Below, piece by piece: positions 24,107 to 31,115 of a DNA stretch of 64,000 nt (position 1 is the first letter of the stretch; every line of letters starts with the position of its first letter). This DNA comes from Halorubrum sp. F4. Its GTDB lineage: Archaea; Halobacteriota; Halobacteria; Halobacteriales; Haloferacaceae. The notes under the pieces were generated by a model. It searched no databases and was not told the DNA's origin. It worked only from the letters and a program-made list of their open reading frames with translations. Position numbers and translations under genes: made by a program. The DNA is taken from positions 34,530 to 98,529 of the forward strand of contig NZ_JAPDFS010000007.1 of the NCBI RefSeq assembly GCF_027257195.1, in the 5' to 3' direction.

Positions 24107-24355
24107 TTACTCCTCTGCGTCGTCGACGAGTGCTTTCAGATCAGCGTAGCGGTTGGTCTCGTCGACGATCTCGTCTTTCGTGTAGCCCTGTTCGCGAGCC
24201 CGTTCGAAGAGATCTCGAAGCTCGTCAGGGTCAACGTCGCGAAGCTCCATCTCATCTCGGAGGGCGCGGCGGTAGAGGGCGGACCCGTTGATATGGCTGT
24301 TCCACGTCAGGTACAGGTCATCGATGTCTTCGATGGTGACTGCCCGTGTGATCAT
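24107..24355 (-). CDS. hypothetical acidic protein heading the conjugation operon
   Basis: An 82-residue protein starting MITRAVTIEDIDDLYLTWNS. It is helical and acidic (DPDELRDLFERAREQGYTKD) and has no membrane segment. Its stop is followed 6 bases later by the pilin-like gene, so it is probably the first gene of the conjugation transcript. Inverted-repeat copy 3 lies 148 bases upstream. ATG 24355 is preferred to 24376 because the homolog-like body starts there; either is possible. Confidence 0.62.
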   Translation of the reverse strand: MITRAVTIEDIDDLYLTWNSHINGSALYRRALRDEMELRDVDPDELRDLFERAREQGYTKDEIVDETNRYADLKALVDDAEE

Positions 24356-24502
24356 ATGTGCGGGGTGGGTATGCACCGGTTGAGCCCCGGTCCATGGTGG
24401 TGCGATAGCTAGAAGATCGGTATATGCTTTCTGGCCACCAACTGGCGCAAAAATCTAAAGTAAATTATAACCGGATAGCTCGTTCACCTCGCAAGGGTAC
24501 GG

Positions 24503-24543
24503 TTAACCAACAATGGGGCTAGATTCCGTTGTCTGTTGGTTAA
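24503..24543. promoter_or_regulatory. TTAACCAAC-N23-GTTGGTTAA inverted repeat, copy 3
   Basis: Arms at 24503-24511 and 24535-24543 with a 23-base spacer, identical in geometry to copies at 1150 and 10608. It lies between the XseB stop and the conjugation operon, whose TATA-like TTATAATTT is at about 24463-24471. Confidence 0.75.
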
Positions 24544-24557
24544 GGTTAGGATGGCCT

Positions 24558-24740
24558 CTACTCGAGTTCCACGACCTCTCCACGCCCGTTGTCAAGGATT
24601 TCTCGCACCTCGGCCAAGCGTTCCTGACCCTCCTCGTGGAGCCTTGTCCCTTCATCGAGATCACACTCATCCGCATCGAGCTGCTCAATGATTTCTTCGA
24701 CACGGGTCAGCCGGTCGTGAATCTCTTGGTCGTTTGCCAC
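24558..24740 (-). CDS. xseB: exodeoxyribonuclease VII small subunit
   Basis: A 60-residue protein read from a GTG at 24740 two bases after the XseA stop: VANDQEIHDRLTRVEEIIEQ, then LDADECDLDEGTRLHEEGQE and RLAEVREILDNGRGEVVELE. The helix-turn-helix pattern with LxRVEEIIEQL and EGxRLHEEGQxRL is typical of XseB, which binds along the XseA coiled coil. A GGGGGTGAT ribosome-binding sequence lies inside the XseA end. A TTG at 24761 is an alternative start overlapping XseA. Confidence 0.85.
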   Translation of the reverse strand: MANDQEIHDRLTRVEEIIEQLDADECDLDEGTRLHEEGQERLAEVREILDNGRGEVVELE

Positions 24741-24742
24741 GC

Positions 24743-25786
24743 TCAGATCACCCCCAACCAAAGCCCAGTGATAGCCAACAACAGCAACAACAGCACAGCG
24801 ATTGCGGCCTTGTAATAGACCGGCGGGAGGCCCTCGGGTACGGCCGCCTCGTCGACTGCTTCGGCAAGCTCCCGTTCATGTTCGTGCTCTTGCTGGAAGG
24901 TCTCGTACGCGGCGTCGAGTTGCTGTGCCAGCGGCTTGACTTCGCCCGCCAAGAACTCCTCGCGGGAATTCACGATATACTCACCGGCGGCCGTCGGCGT
25001 GATCGTTGCCACATCCGCGACCTGATCGGCGATTAACCGGTCGTCAGTATGCCCGATCGCCGTGACGATCGGGGTGTTTGCGGTGAAGATAGCTTCCGAG
25101 ACCCGCTCGGTGTTGAACGCCTGGAGGTTCGAATCGCTCCCGCCACCGCGACCGACGATAATCGCGTCGACGTCCTCGGAGCGGTCCAGATGGTGGATGC
25201 CGTTCGCGATGGATGTGGGCGACTCCGACCCTTGGACGGTGGCGTCCTTCACCAGGATGTCGACGGTAGGGTCCTGTTCGTGGATCGCGTTCTGGATGTC
25301 ATAACGGGCATCGCCACGGAGGGAGGTTACGACCCCAACCCGCTCTGGGAACGCCGGCGGGCGCTGTTTCTGCTCGTCGTCGAACCAGCCACGCTCTTCG
25401 AGTTCGCTTCGTAGTCGCTCGACGGCAGCTGCTTGATCGCCGTCGCCGACGACGATCACCTCCCACGGCTTGAGGTCGATTTTCCCGCCCTCTGTCCAGT
25501 AGTCGATATCGCCTTCGAGGATGACCTCGGTCCCGTCCTCGAGGCCGACATTCATCTCCCGGTAACGGTTCGCCCAGATCATACAGGGGAGCTCGGCGTC
25601 GCCGTCAGTCAGGGTGAAATAGAGGGCGGTACTGTTCTGATGGAGATCCGTGACCTCGCCAATACAGCGGACGCCGTTGAGGGCAGGCGTGTCCTGGACG
25701 ACCGATGCAATTCGGTCGTTCAGCTCTTGGACTGAAAGAACATTCCCGGACAGGACATCATCTACCTCCCGTTCGGCATCAGCCAT
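24743..25786 (-). CDS. xseA: exodeoxyribonuclease VII large subunit with added membrane helix
   Basis: A 347-residue protein. The N-terminal OB fold (about 15-110; VRCIGEVTDLHQNSTALYFT, CMIWANRYREM) binds ssDNA. The catalytic domain has VGVVTSLRGDARYDI (a variant of the usual TSxxGAA), DAIIVGRGGGSDSNLQAFN and TPIVTAIGHTDD. The long coiled coil of bacterial XseA is short here. The last 25 residues are a clear transmembrane helix (AAIAVLLLLLLAITGLWLGV), unusual for this cytosolic nuclease; it would tether the enzyme to the membrane, perhaps near the transfer channel (inference). Confidence 0.88.
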   Translation of the reverse strand: MADAEREVDDVLSGNVLSVQELNDRIASVVQDTPALNGVRCIGEVTDLHQNSTALYFTLTDGDAELPCMIWANRYREMNVGLEDGTEVILEGDIDYWTEGGKIDLKPWEVIVVGDGDQAAAVERLRSELEERGWFDDEQKQRPPAFPERVGVVTSLRGDARYDIQNAIHEQDPTVDILVKDATVQGSESPTSIANGIHHLDRSEDVDAIIVGRGGGSDSNLQAFNTERVSEAIFTANTPIVTAIGHTDDRLIADQVADVATITPTAAGEYIVNSREEFLAGEVKPLAQQLDAAYETFQQEHEHERELAEAVDEAAVPEGLPPVYYKAAIAVLLLLLLAITGLWLGVI

Positions 25787-25871
25787 CGCACTAACTTAAC
25801 ACGGGGAGAGCAGATTCAAAAATGTACTCACCAGTGCCAGTGTACCCTGCCAACTGTTCTGTGTCGTTGAA

Positions 25872-26432
25872 TTACTCCAGTAACCCGAGGTCAGTGAGCC
25901 GGTTTTCGATCACTGTAAGCGCTTGTTCAGCATCGTCAAGCTGTTTTCCGCCCGTGATGACGAGCTTTCCACTCCCGAAGAGGAGTGCGACGACGTCCGG
26001 GTCGTCAAGCCGGTAGACGAGCCCCGGGAACTGCTCTGGTTCGTATTCGATGTGTTCGAGACCGAGGCCGATCGCAATCGCATTCAAATTGAGTGTGTGG
26101 TCGAGGTCCCCACTTGAGACAATATTCTGGATTTCGATATCTGGAGAGGTAGCGACATCGACACCCAATTCACGGAGCTCGTCGAAGACGTATTCCAACG
26201 CAGTCGTCACATCGTCGACGCTTTTTGCACCCGTACAGACGACTTTCCCCGAGCGGAAAATGAGCGCTGCGGCTTTAGGATCGTGCATCCGATATACGAG
26301 TCCAGGGAAGTTATCGGGATCGTAGTCGGTGGCTCCTAAATCCTCAGAAAGCGTTTCCAGATCGAGTTCTTGACCGATATCGGACGACGCGACCACATTC
26401 TCGACTTGAATTGATTCGGCTGTGACACTCAT
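25872..26432 (-). CDS. tbp: TATA-box-binding protein (TBP)
   Basis: A 186-residue protein with the two-repeat TBP saddle. The repeats are seen in the pairs VENVVASSDIGQELDLETLS / IQNIVSSGDLDHTLNLNAIA, FPGLVYRMHDPKAAALIFRS / FPGLVYRLDDPDVVALLFGS, and GKVVCTGAKSVDDV / GKLVITGGKQLDDA. Length and acidic C-terminus match haloarchaeal TBPs. An additional TBP on an accessory element, together with the TFB at 2192, may direct transcription of particular promoters (inference). The gene start is close to a TATA-like TTTTAAG, suggesting a leaderless transcript. Confidence 0.95.
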   Translation of the reverse strand: MSVTAESIQVENVVASSDIGQELDLETLSEDLGATDYDPDNFPGLVYRMHDPKAAALIFRSGKVVCTGAKSVDDVTTALEYVFDELRELGVDVATSPDIEIQNIVSSGDLDHTLNLNAIAIGLGLEHIEYEPEQFPGLVYRLDDPDVVALLFGSGKLVITGGKQLDDAEQALTVIENRLTDLGLLE

Positions 26433-26503
26433 AGGAGTACCTTCCAGTCACAACCCCCTTAAAACGGGGAGTGACTTCGAGCGTCGGTGTGGTACCTTCC
26501 GAA

Positions 26504-26671
26504 TTAGAGGTCGCGGGGCTGGACCGTCTTCCGGTCGTTGGCCTCGGCACGCTCGGCGGCGTCGTCGAGCAGTTCGGCGACCTCTTCGTTGAGGGCGTCG
26601 TAGAAATCTGCCGAGACGTTGTGGTCCGAGAGCGCGTCCTTCACGGCTGCTTTGACGATTAGGTCAGACAT
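26504..26671 (-). CDS. DUF1931-type histone-fold protein, 55 aa
   Basis: A 55-codon frame from ATG 26671: MSDLIVKAAVKDALSDHNVS, then ADFYDALNEEVAELLDDAAE and RAEANDRKTVQPRDL. The pattern, and especially the end RAEANDRKTVQPRDL, is the histone-fold DUF1931 family of archaea (helix-strand-helix ending in a paired R-K-T-V motif). It probably binds DNA. A strong TATA (TTTATAT, 26698-26704) lies 27-33 bases upstream, so the mRNA is leaderless. Confidence 0.85.
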   Translation of the reverse strand: MSDLIVKAAVKDALSDHNVSADFYDALNEEVAELLDDAAERAEANDRKTVQPRDL

Positions 26672-26697
26672 TCCATCGCGGACTTCTCTTGTCCACC

Positions 26698-26704
26698 ATA
26701 TAAA
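26698..26704 (-). promoter_or_regulatory. TATA box of the DUF1931 gene
   Basis: Minus strand CTTTATATGG centred 30 bases before the ATG at 26671, ideal for a leaderless transcript. Confidence 0.6.
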
Positions 26705-26807
26705 GGTTCGAAGTTCTCACGCAGGGTTCTCGCCTCGTCGTATCGAATATTGGCATCTGAGTACCAGAGAGAACATATGCCACCCCTCAAAAATAGAGAA
26801 CAGGCAG

Positions 26808-27104
26808 ATGCACGATCTAACTGGGTTCCAGCGGGATATCTTGTACGTAACCACCGGGCTCGAGGAACCACATGGGCTCGCAATCAAGGACGAACTCGAC
26901 GACTATTACGAGCATGAGATCAATCATGGCCGCCTCTATCCGAATCTCGACGATCTCGTCAACAAAGGACTGCTGGAGAAGGGTGAACTCGACAAGCGGA
27001 CGAACGTGTACACGGTCACGCAACGCGGATTGCGGGAAATCGAGGCGCGACGTGAGTGGGAAAGTCAGTATTTAGAAGATGTGAACGCACCCACTCCGTC
27101 GTAG
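26808..27104 (+). CDS. PadR-like winged-helix regulator
   Basis: A 98-residue protein starting MHDLTGFQRDILYVTTGLEE. It contains LTGFQRDILYV, HGLAIKDELDDYY, INHGRLYPNLDDLVNKGLLE and NVYTVTQRGLREIEAR: the PadR winged helix as in haloarchaeal phage phiH-type repressors. The wing includes the classic GRLYPNLDxLVxKGLxEKG. Next gene on the same strand is the Fic-like protein, 53 bases on. Likely controls its own and neighbouring promoters. Confidence 0.85.
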   Translation: MHDLTGFQRDILYVTTGLEEPHGLAIKDELDDYYEHEINHGRLYPNLDDLVNKGLLEKGELDKRTNVYTVTQRGLREIEARREWESQYLEDVNAPTPS

Positions 27105-27109
27105 AGTCA

Positions 27110-27120
27110 TTATAAAAACG
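27110..27120 (+). promoter_or_regulatory. TATA box of the Fic-like gene
   Basis: ATTATAAAAAC, about 40-47 bases before the ATG at 27158, immediately after the PadR stop. Confidence 0.5.
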
Positions 27121-27157
27121 GGACTGCTTTACCCACTTCCCACGAATCCACAGTAAG

Positions 27158-28045
27158 ATGGCTCGGCTCGTCTTCTATCACCACCCCCAGGCCGAGAATT
27201 TCTCACTCAAATATAGCTCGGCATCGGTGGCAGAAATCCTGTCTCAGCGAGAGCAATCCGACGAGTCGACAAAGCTCATCGGGTACCCCTTTGAAACACC
27301 GGTCTATGTGCTCTACGAAGGCGATTCAGAGATCGAATCAGCCCGAGAGGTCGACTTCGATCAGGAATGGCTGAGCGACCGTATTCGTGACCTCCCCCGT
27401 GCTGGGCAGGTTGTCGCATTCCGATTAGTGGAGTTGCTCGAAGCCGCGGTCGATGTTCGAGATGAGGATGAGTTCCGGCTCTACAAGGAGTTCGAACCGC
27501 AAAAGATCCAGCAGGCACTCGATCACGTCTCCTGGGGAGCACCGCTTCCGACCGTCGCTGGAGAGGTGATGTCGAATTTGATCCTCCGACATTCCCTCCC
27601 GAATGCGAACCATCGAACTGGCATTGCGATGCTGCAGTTCTGTATTGAGAGTGTGGACCCGGATTTTGAGATGCCACGAACGCACGTCGACGACGATTCC
27701 TGGCGAGAGTGGGTCGATCCCTATATCGTCGATTCCAAACGGCTCATTACTGTCCGCCGGAACAACCTCCGTTTCAAGCAACTCGAAGACTTGGACGTCG
27801 ACGTCGTCGAACGGAAAGACGGGATCCAAATCCGATTAGCCGAGTTCGAGCTGGATATGCACTGGCGAGAAGCCCTCACAGAGTATGCTGGGCAGCACGA
27901 ATCTCACTGTACGGACTTCGCGCAGGCAGTTCTCGAACGAGCAGGACGGGACGATCTACTTGACCGTCAAGGACCAACGAAACAAGAGTTCCTCACGTAT
28001 CTGGAGAACGGACTGGTCGAACGGGACTTCAGAGAAATGTTCTGA
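27158..28045 (+). CDS. Fic/Doc-like protein
   Basis: A 295-residue protein starting MARLVFYHHPQAENFSLKYS. The core SNLILRHSLPNANHRTGIAM carries a Fic-type active site, H-S-L-P-N-A-N-H-R, corresponding to HPFx(D/N)GNxR, with catalytic His, the anion-binding Asn-x-Asn and Arg. Upstream helices (IQQALDHVSWGAPLPTVAGE) fit the Fic bundle. Fic/Doc proteins modify target proteins with AMP or phosphate. No inhibitory (S/T)xxxE(G/N) helix is obvious. The surrounding 120 residues each side are unfamiliar. Confidence 0.65.
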   Translation: MARLVFYHHPQAENFSLKYSSASVAEILSQREQSDESTKLIGYPFETPVYVLYEGDSEIESAREVDFDQEWLSDRIRDLPRAGQVVAFRLVELLEAAVDVRDEDEFRLYKEFEPQKIQQALDHVSWGAPLPTVAGEVMSNLILRHSLPNANHRTGIAMLQFCIESVDPDFEMPRTHVDDDSWREWVDPYIVDSKRLITVRRNNLRFKQLEDLDVDVVERKDGIQIRLAEFELDMHWREALTEYAGQHESHCTDFAQAVLERAGRDDLLDRQGPTKQEFLTYLENGLVERDFREMF

Positions 28046-28150
28046 TCAGTCGCGAAGCTCGGCGACCGACTGTCCGACCTCGCGAACGTGTTCACTTCGC
28101 TCGAGGTCGAGTTCCTCGGCGAGGTAGTCAACCGTCTCTTCGAGGCTCAT
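28046..28150 (-). CDS. 34-aa acidic leaderless small protein
   Basis: ATG 28150 opens 34 codons: MSLEETVDYLAEELDLERSE and HVREVGQSVAELRD, an amphipathic acidic helix. A TATA box (TTTATACC, 28173-28180) lies 25-30 bases upstream, ideal for leaderless expression, and composition is haloarchaeal. The stop touches the Fic-like stop (28045) in convergent orientation. It could be an antitoxin-like or regulatory microprotein, or the conserved head of a decayed gene. Function unknown. Confidence 0.5.
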   Translation of the reverse strand: MSLEETVDYLAEELDLERSEHVREVGQSVAELRD

Positions 28151-28366
28151 GTTAGAAAGAAGTCCGTCAAGCGGTATAAACCTAGTGCTGGTGCAACAAT
28201 GTAGCCCATCAGAGGAAGCGTCTGTGTATACCAAACTACGTATCCCTCGGGAAAACTGTGGAATCGGTGACTGCATAGCGATACCCACCGAAATCACGCA
28301 GTATCGCCATTTGCTGTCCATCAACCGAACTCAATTGAAAGAAGCTCCGAAGCGATCGGGAGCGTT

Positions 28367-30484
28367 TCAGTCTGCAGGTTGTGCGTCAGTCGCTGGTGTC
28401 CCGCTTGGAAGCTCGGGGATGGACAGGTCCACGCGGCGGAGCAGCTGAGCGTTGATGGCAACGATGACTGTACTCAACGACATCAGGAGCGCACCCACAG
28501 CGGGCGACAGCAGAATCCCGATCGGTGCCAAGACGCCCGCTGCGAGCGGAATCGCGAACACGTTGTAGCCGGCCGCCCAGACGATGTTCTCCTGCATCTT
28601 CCGGTAGCTCGCCTTACTGAGTTTCACGAGCCGAACGACGTCCATCGGGTTGTTCTGGACGAGGATGACGTCGGCCGACTGGACGGCGACGTCGGTGCCG
28701 CTCCCGATCGCGATACCGACGTCGGCCCGGGTCAGCGCCGGCGCGTCGTTCACACCGTCGCCGACCATCCCCACGAGCTTGCCCTGGTCCTGGAGTTCCT
28801 GGACTTTCTCGTCCTTGTCTTCGGGGAGGACTTCCGCGAACACCGTGTCGATGCCCAGTTCGTCGGCGACGGCGTTGGCGACGTCCTGGGAGTCCCCTGT
28901 CAGCATCGCCACCTCGATACCCAGATCGTGGAGCGCGTCGACGACGCGGAAACTCTCCTCGCGGATCACGTCGGCCATCGCGAAGGCGGCGATTAGCTCT
29001 CCGTCACGAACGAGATACACCACTGTCTGGGCGTTCTGTCCGGCCTCGTCAGCGAAGCGCTGGAGATGGTCGGGGATCTCGCTATCGAGCTGGGTCAACA
29101 GGTTCGGTCCACCGACGTACACCTCATTTCCGTCGACGTTCGCGCGGACGCCCCGGCCTTTGATCGCCTCGAAGTCGGTCGCGTCAGGCGCGGTGAGGTC
29201 CTGATCGTTGGCGGCCTCGCGGATAGCTCGAGCGATCATGTGTTCGGAGTCGCTCTCGACACCCGCCGCCAGCGTGAGTGCGTCGTCCTCGTCGACGCCG
29301 TCGACGGTCGCCATATCGACGACGCCGTGTTCGCCTTCGGTGAGCGTCCCCGTCTTGTCGAAAATGATGGCGTCCAGATTTCGTGCCTCTTCCATCGCAA
29401 TCCGGTCGCGGACGAGCATTCCGTTGCGAGCCGCGAGTGACGTATTGATGGCGACAACCAGCGGGATGGCAAGCCCGAGCGCGTGCGGGCAGGCGATGAC
29501 GAGTACCGTGACGACACGCTCGATGACAGTCGCGTTGAACGAGACCGCGATGGTCCACGCGATTGCTGTCACGACTGCTGCCCCGAGGGCAACGTAGAAC
29601 AGCCAGCCAGCCGCTCTGTCAGCCAGCACCTGCGTTTTGGACTTGCTCTGTTGGGCTTCCTCGACGAGTCGCATGATACCTGCGAGTGTCGTCTCCTCGC
29701 CCGTTGCACCGACACGTATGCGGAGACTGCCGTCGCCGTTGATCGTCCCGCCGATGACCTCATCCCCGGGTTTCTTAGAAACTGGTTTCGACTCGCCCGT
29801 GATCATCGACTCCTCGACGTCCGAATCACCCTCTTCAACGATGCCGTCAGCAGGAACACTCGCGCCCGGTCGAACGAGTACGAGGTCGCCCTCGGAGAGT
29901 TCACTCACCGGGACTTCCTCGGTGTCACCGTCGTCGCTGATCCGCTCGGCGGTATCGGGCATCAGCTTCGCCAGCTCGTCGACCGCGCTCGAGGCACGTC
30001 GTACGGACCGCATTTCGATCCAGTGGCCCAGCAGCATGATGTCGATCAGCGTCACGAGCTCCCAGAAGAACGCCGACTGTGTCGGGAAGACCACGCTCGC
30101 GAGGCTGTAGACAAATGCGACCGTGATCGCCATCGAGATGAGCGTCATCATTCCCGGCGACCGGTCTTTCAGCTCCGGGACCGCCATCTGGAGGAACGGC
30201 ACCCCACCGTACGCGAAGACGATGACCGCGAAGGCGGGGTTAATCCACTCGCTACCCGGGAACGCGGGAACGGAGAACCCGAGCCACTCCTGCAGCATTT
30301 CGCTGTACAGGAGGACCGGAATCGACAGGAGCGTCGAGACGAAGAAGCGCCGCCGGAACATTTGCTCGTGGCCTTCGTGCATCCCACCGTGGTCGTCGTG
30401 TCCGTCGTGTCCGTCGTGCCCATCATGCTGACTGTGTGGGCCGTGGTCTGCTTCGTCGGCCTCCCTTTGGGATTTATCGTCCAT
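28367..30484 (-). CDS. copB: CopB-type copper P1B-ATPase (CPH motif)
   Basis: A 705-residue pump starting [20 protein letters not shown]. The N-terminus is His/Asp/Gly-rich and metal-binding ([20 protein letters not shown]) instead of an HMA domain. Core motifs: TGES, membrane motif ACPHALGLA, phosphorylation [26 protein letters not shown] defines the CopB (P1B-3) group exporting copper or silver. The usual nucleotide-domain SEHPL is SEHMI here. The first methionine after the upstream stop-rich region that begins the His-rich tail is 30484. Lies alone on the minus strand. Confidence 0.9.
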   Translation of the reverse strand: MDDKSQREADEADHGPHSQHDGHDGHDGHDDHGGMHEGHEQMFRRRFFVSTLLSIPVLLYSEMLQEWLGFSVPAFPGSEWINPAFAVIVFAYGGVPFLQMAVPELKDRSPGMMTLISMAITVAFVYSLASVVFPTQSAFFWELVTLIDIMLLGHWIEMRSVRRASSAVDELAKLMPDTAERISDDGDTEEVPVSELSEGDLVLVRPGASVPADGIVEEGDSDVEESMITGESKPVSKKPGDEVIGGTINGDGSLRIRVGATGEETTLAGIMRLVEEAQQSKSKTQVLADRAAGWLFYVALGAAVVTAIAWTIAVSFNATVIERVVTVLVIACPHALGLAIPLVVAINTSLAARNGMLVRDRIAMEEARNLDAIIFDKTGTLTEGEHGVVDMATVDGVDEDDALTLAAGVESDSEHMIARAIREAANDQDLTAPDATDFEAIKGRGVRANVDGNEVYVGGPNLLTQLDSEIPDHLQRFADEAGQNAQTVVYLVRDGELIAAFAMADVIREESFRVVDALHDLGIEVAMLTGDSQDVANAVADELGIDTVFAEVLPEDKDEKVQELQDQGKLVGMVGDGVNDAPALTRADVGIAIGSGTDVAVQSADVILVQNNPMDVVRLVKLSKASYRKMQENIVWAAGYNVFAIPLAAGVLAPIGILLSPAVGALLMSLSTVIVAINAQLLRRVDLSIPELPSGTPATDAQPAD

Positions 30485-30600
30485 TACCGAGCAATTGAAC
30501 CGAGGATGCTTCAACGTGGGGGCTACTGTGAGTTGACACGCCCTCTGAACAGGCTGGCATCTACCGAACATTCGCGAGACTGATGTGGTCGGGGATGATC

Positions 30601-30996
30601 CTACGTCTCCTTGTGGCGGTCTCTGTAAGTTTTTGCCCCCAGAAAAACGTATACTGCGCCGATAACTCGTACACCTGTCGTGAATTGCTCGTTCCATTCG
30701 ATAGCATCTGGGCGCTCATAGAGGACCGTGGAAGCAAACTTGCGATACAGGTCGGGAAACATGAGGACAGCTGCACCGAACGCCCCGGTGAGATTCATCA
30801 TCCACGCATACAATCGGCTACCAAGTAGGGAGATCACGACTATCAGAATTCCTTCTGATCGTATAGCTGGGTTTACCCATTTCCTTAGGGTGCCTTCACT
30901 GGGATTAGTGATCGCATGTTTCTCAAAGAGCGCAACTATCTTGTCCGGGAACAATGTAGTAACAGCTCCGAGGACGCCGATAAGTATCCGTATCAT
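30601..30996 (-). CDS. small membrane protein, 131 aa
   Basis: Starts [20 protein letters not shown] and holds three or four hydrophobic stretches ([49 protein letters not shown]). Similar proteins occur near haloarchaeal metal loci, but I cannot name the family. A TATA (TATTAAATCC) about 24-32 bases upstream implies a leaderless mRNA. Lies between CopB and aconitase, same strand. Confidence 0.7.
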   Translation of the reverse strand: MIRILIGVLGAVTTLFPDKIVALFEKHAITNPSEGTLRKWVNPAIRSEGILIVVISLLGSRLYAWMMNLTGAFGAAVLMFPDLYRKFASTVLYERPDAIEWNEQFTTGVRVIGAVYVFLGAKTYRDRHKET

Positions 30997-31115
30997 ACGC
31001 TACGGTACGACCTATTCGGATTTAATATTCTCCACAAATCTACACGTCCGAGAACGGAGCCGGAACGCAGTATTCAGAAGTCCAATTATACAGAATAGAC
31101 GAAGATGCAGAGTTA

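Noticed and set aside
28367-30697. CopB start at 30697 with a 71-residue extension
   Set aside because: The extension is basic and Cys/Arg-rich, unlike any CopB; the His-rich acidic N-terminus starts at 30484.
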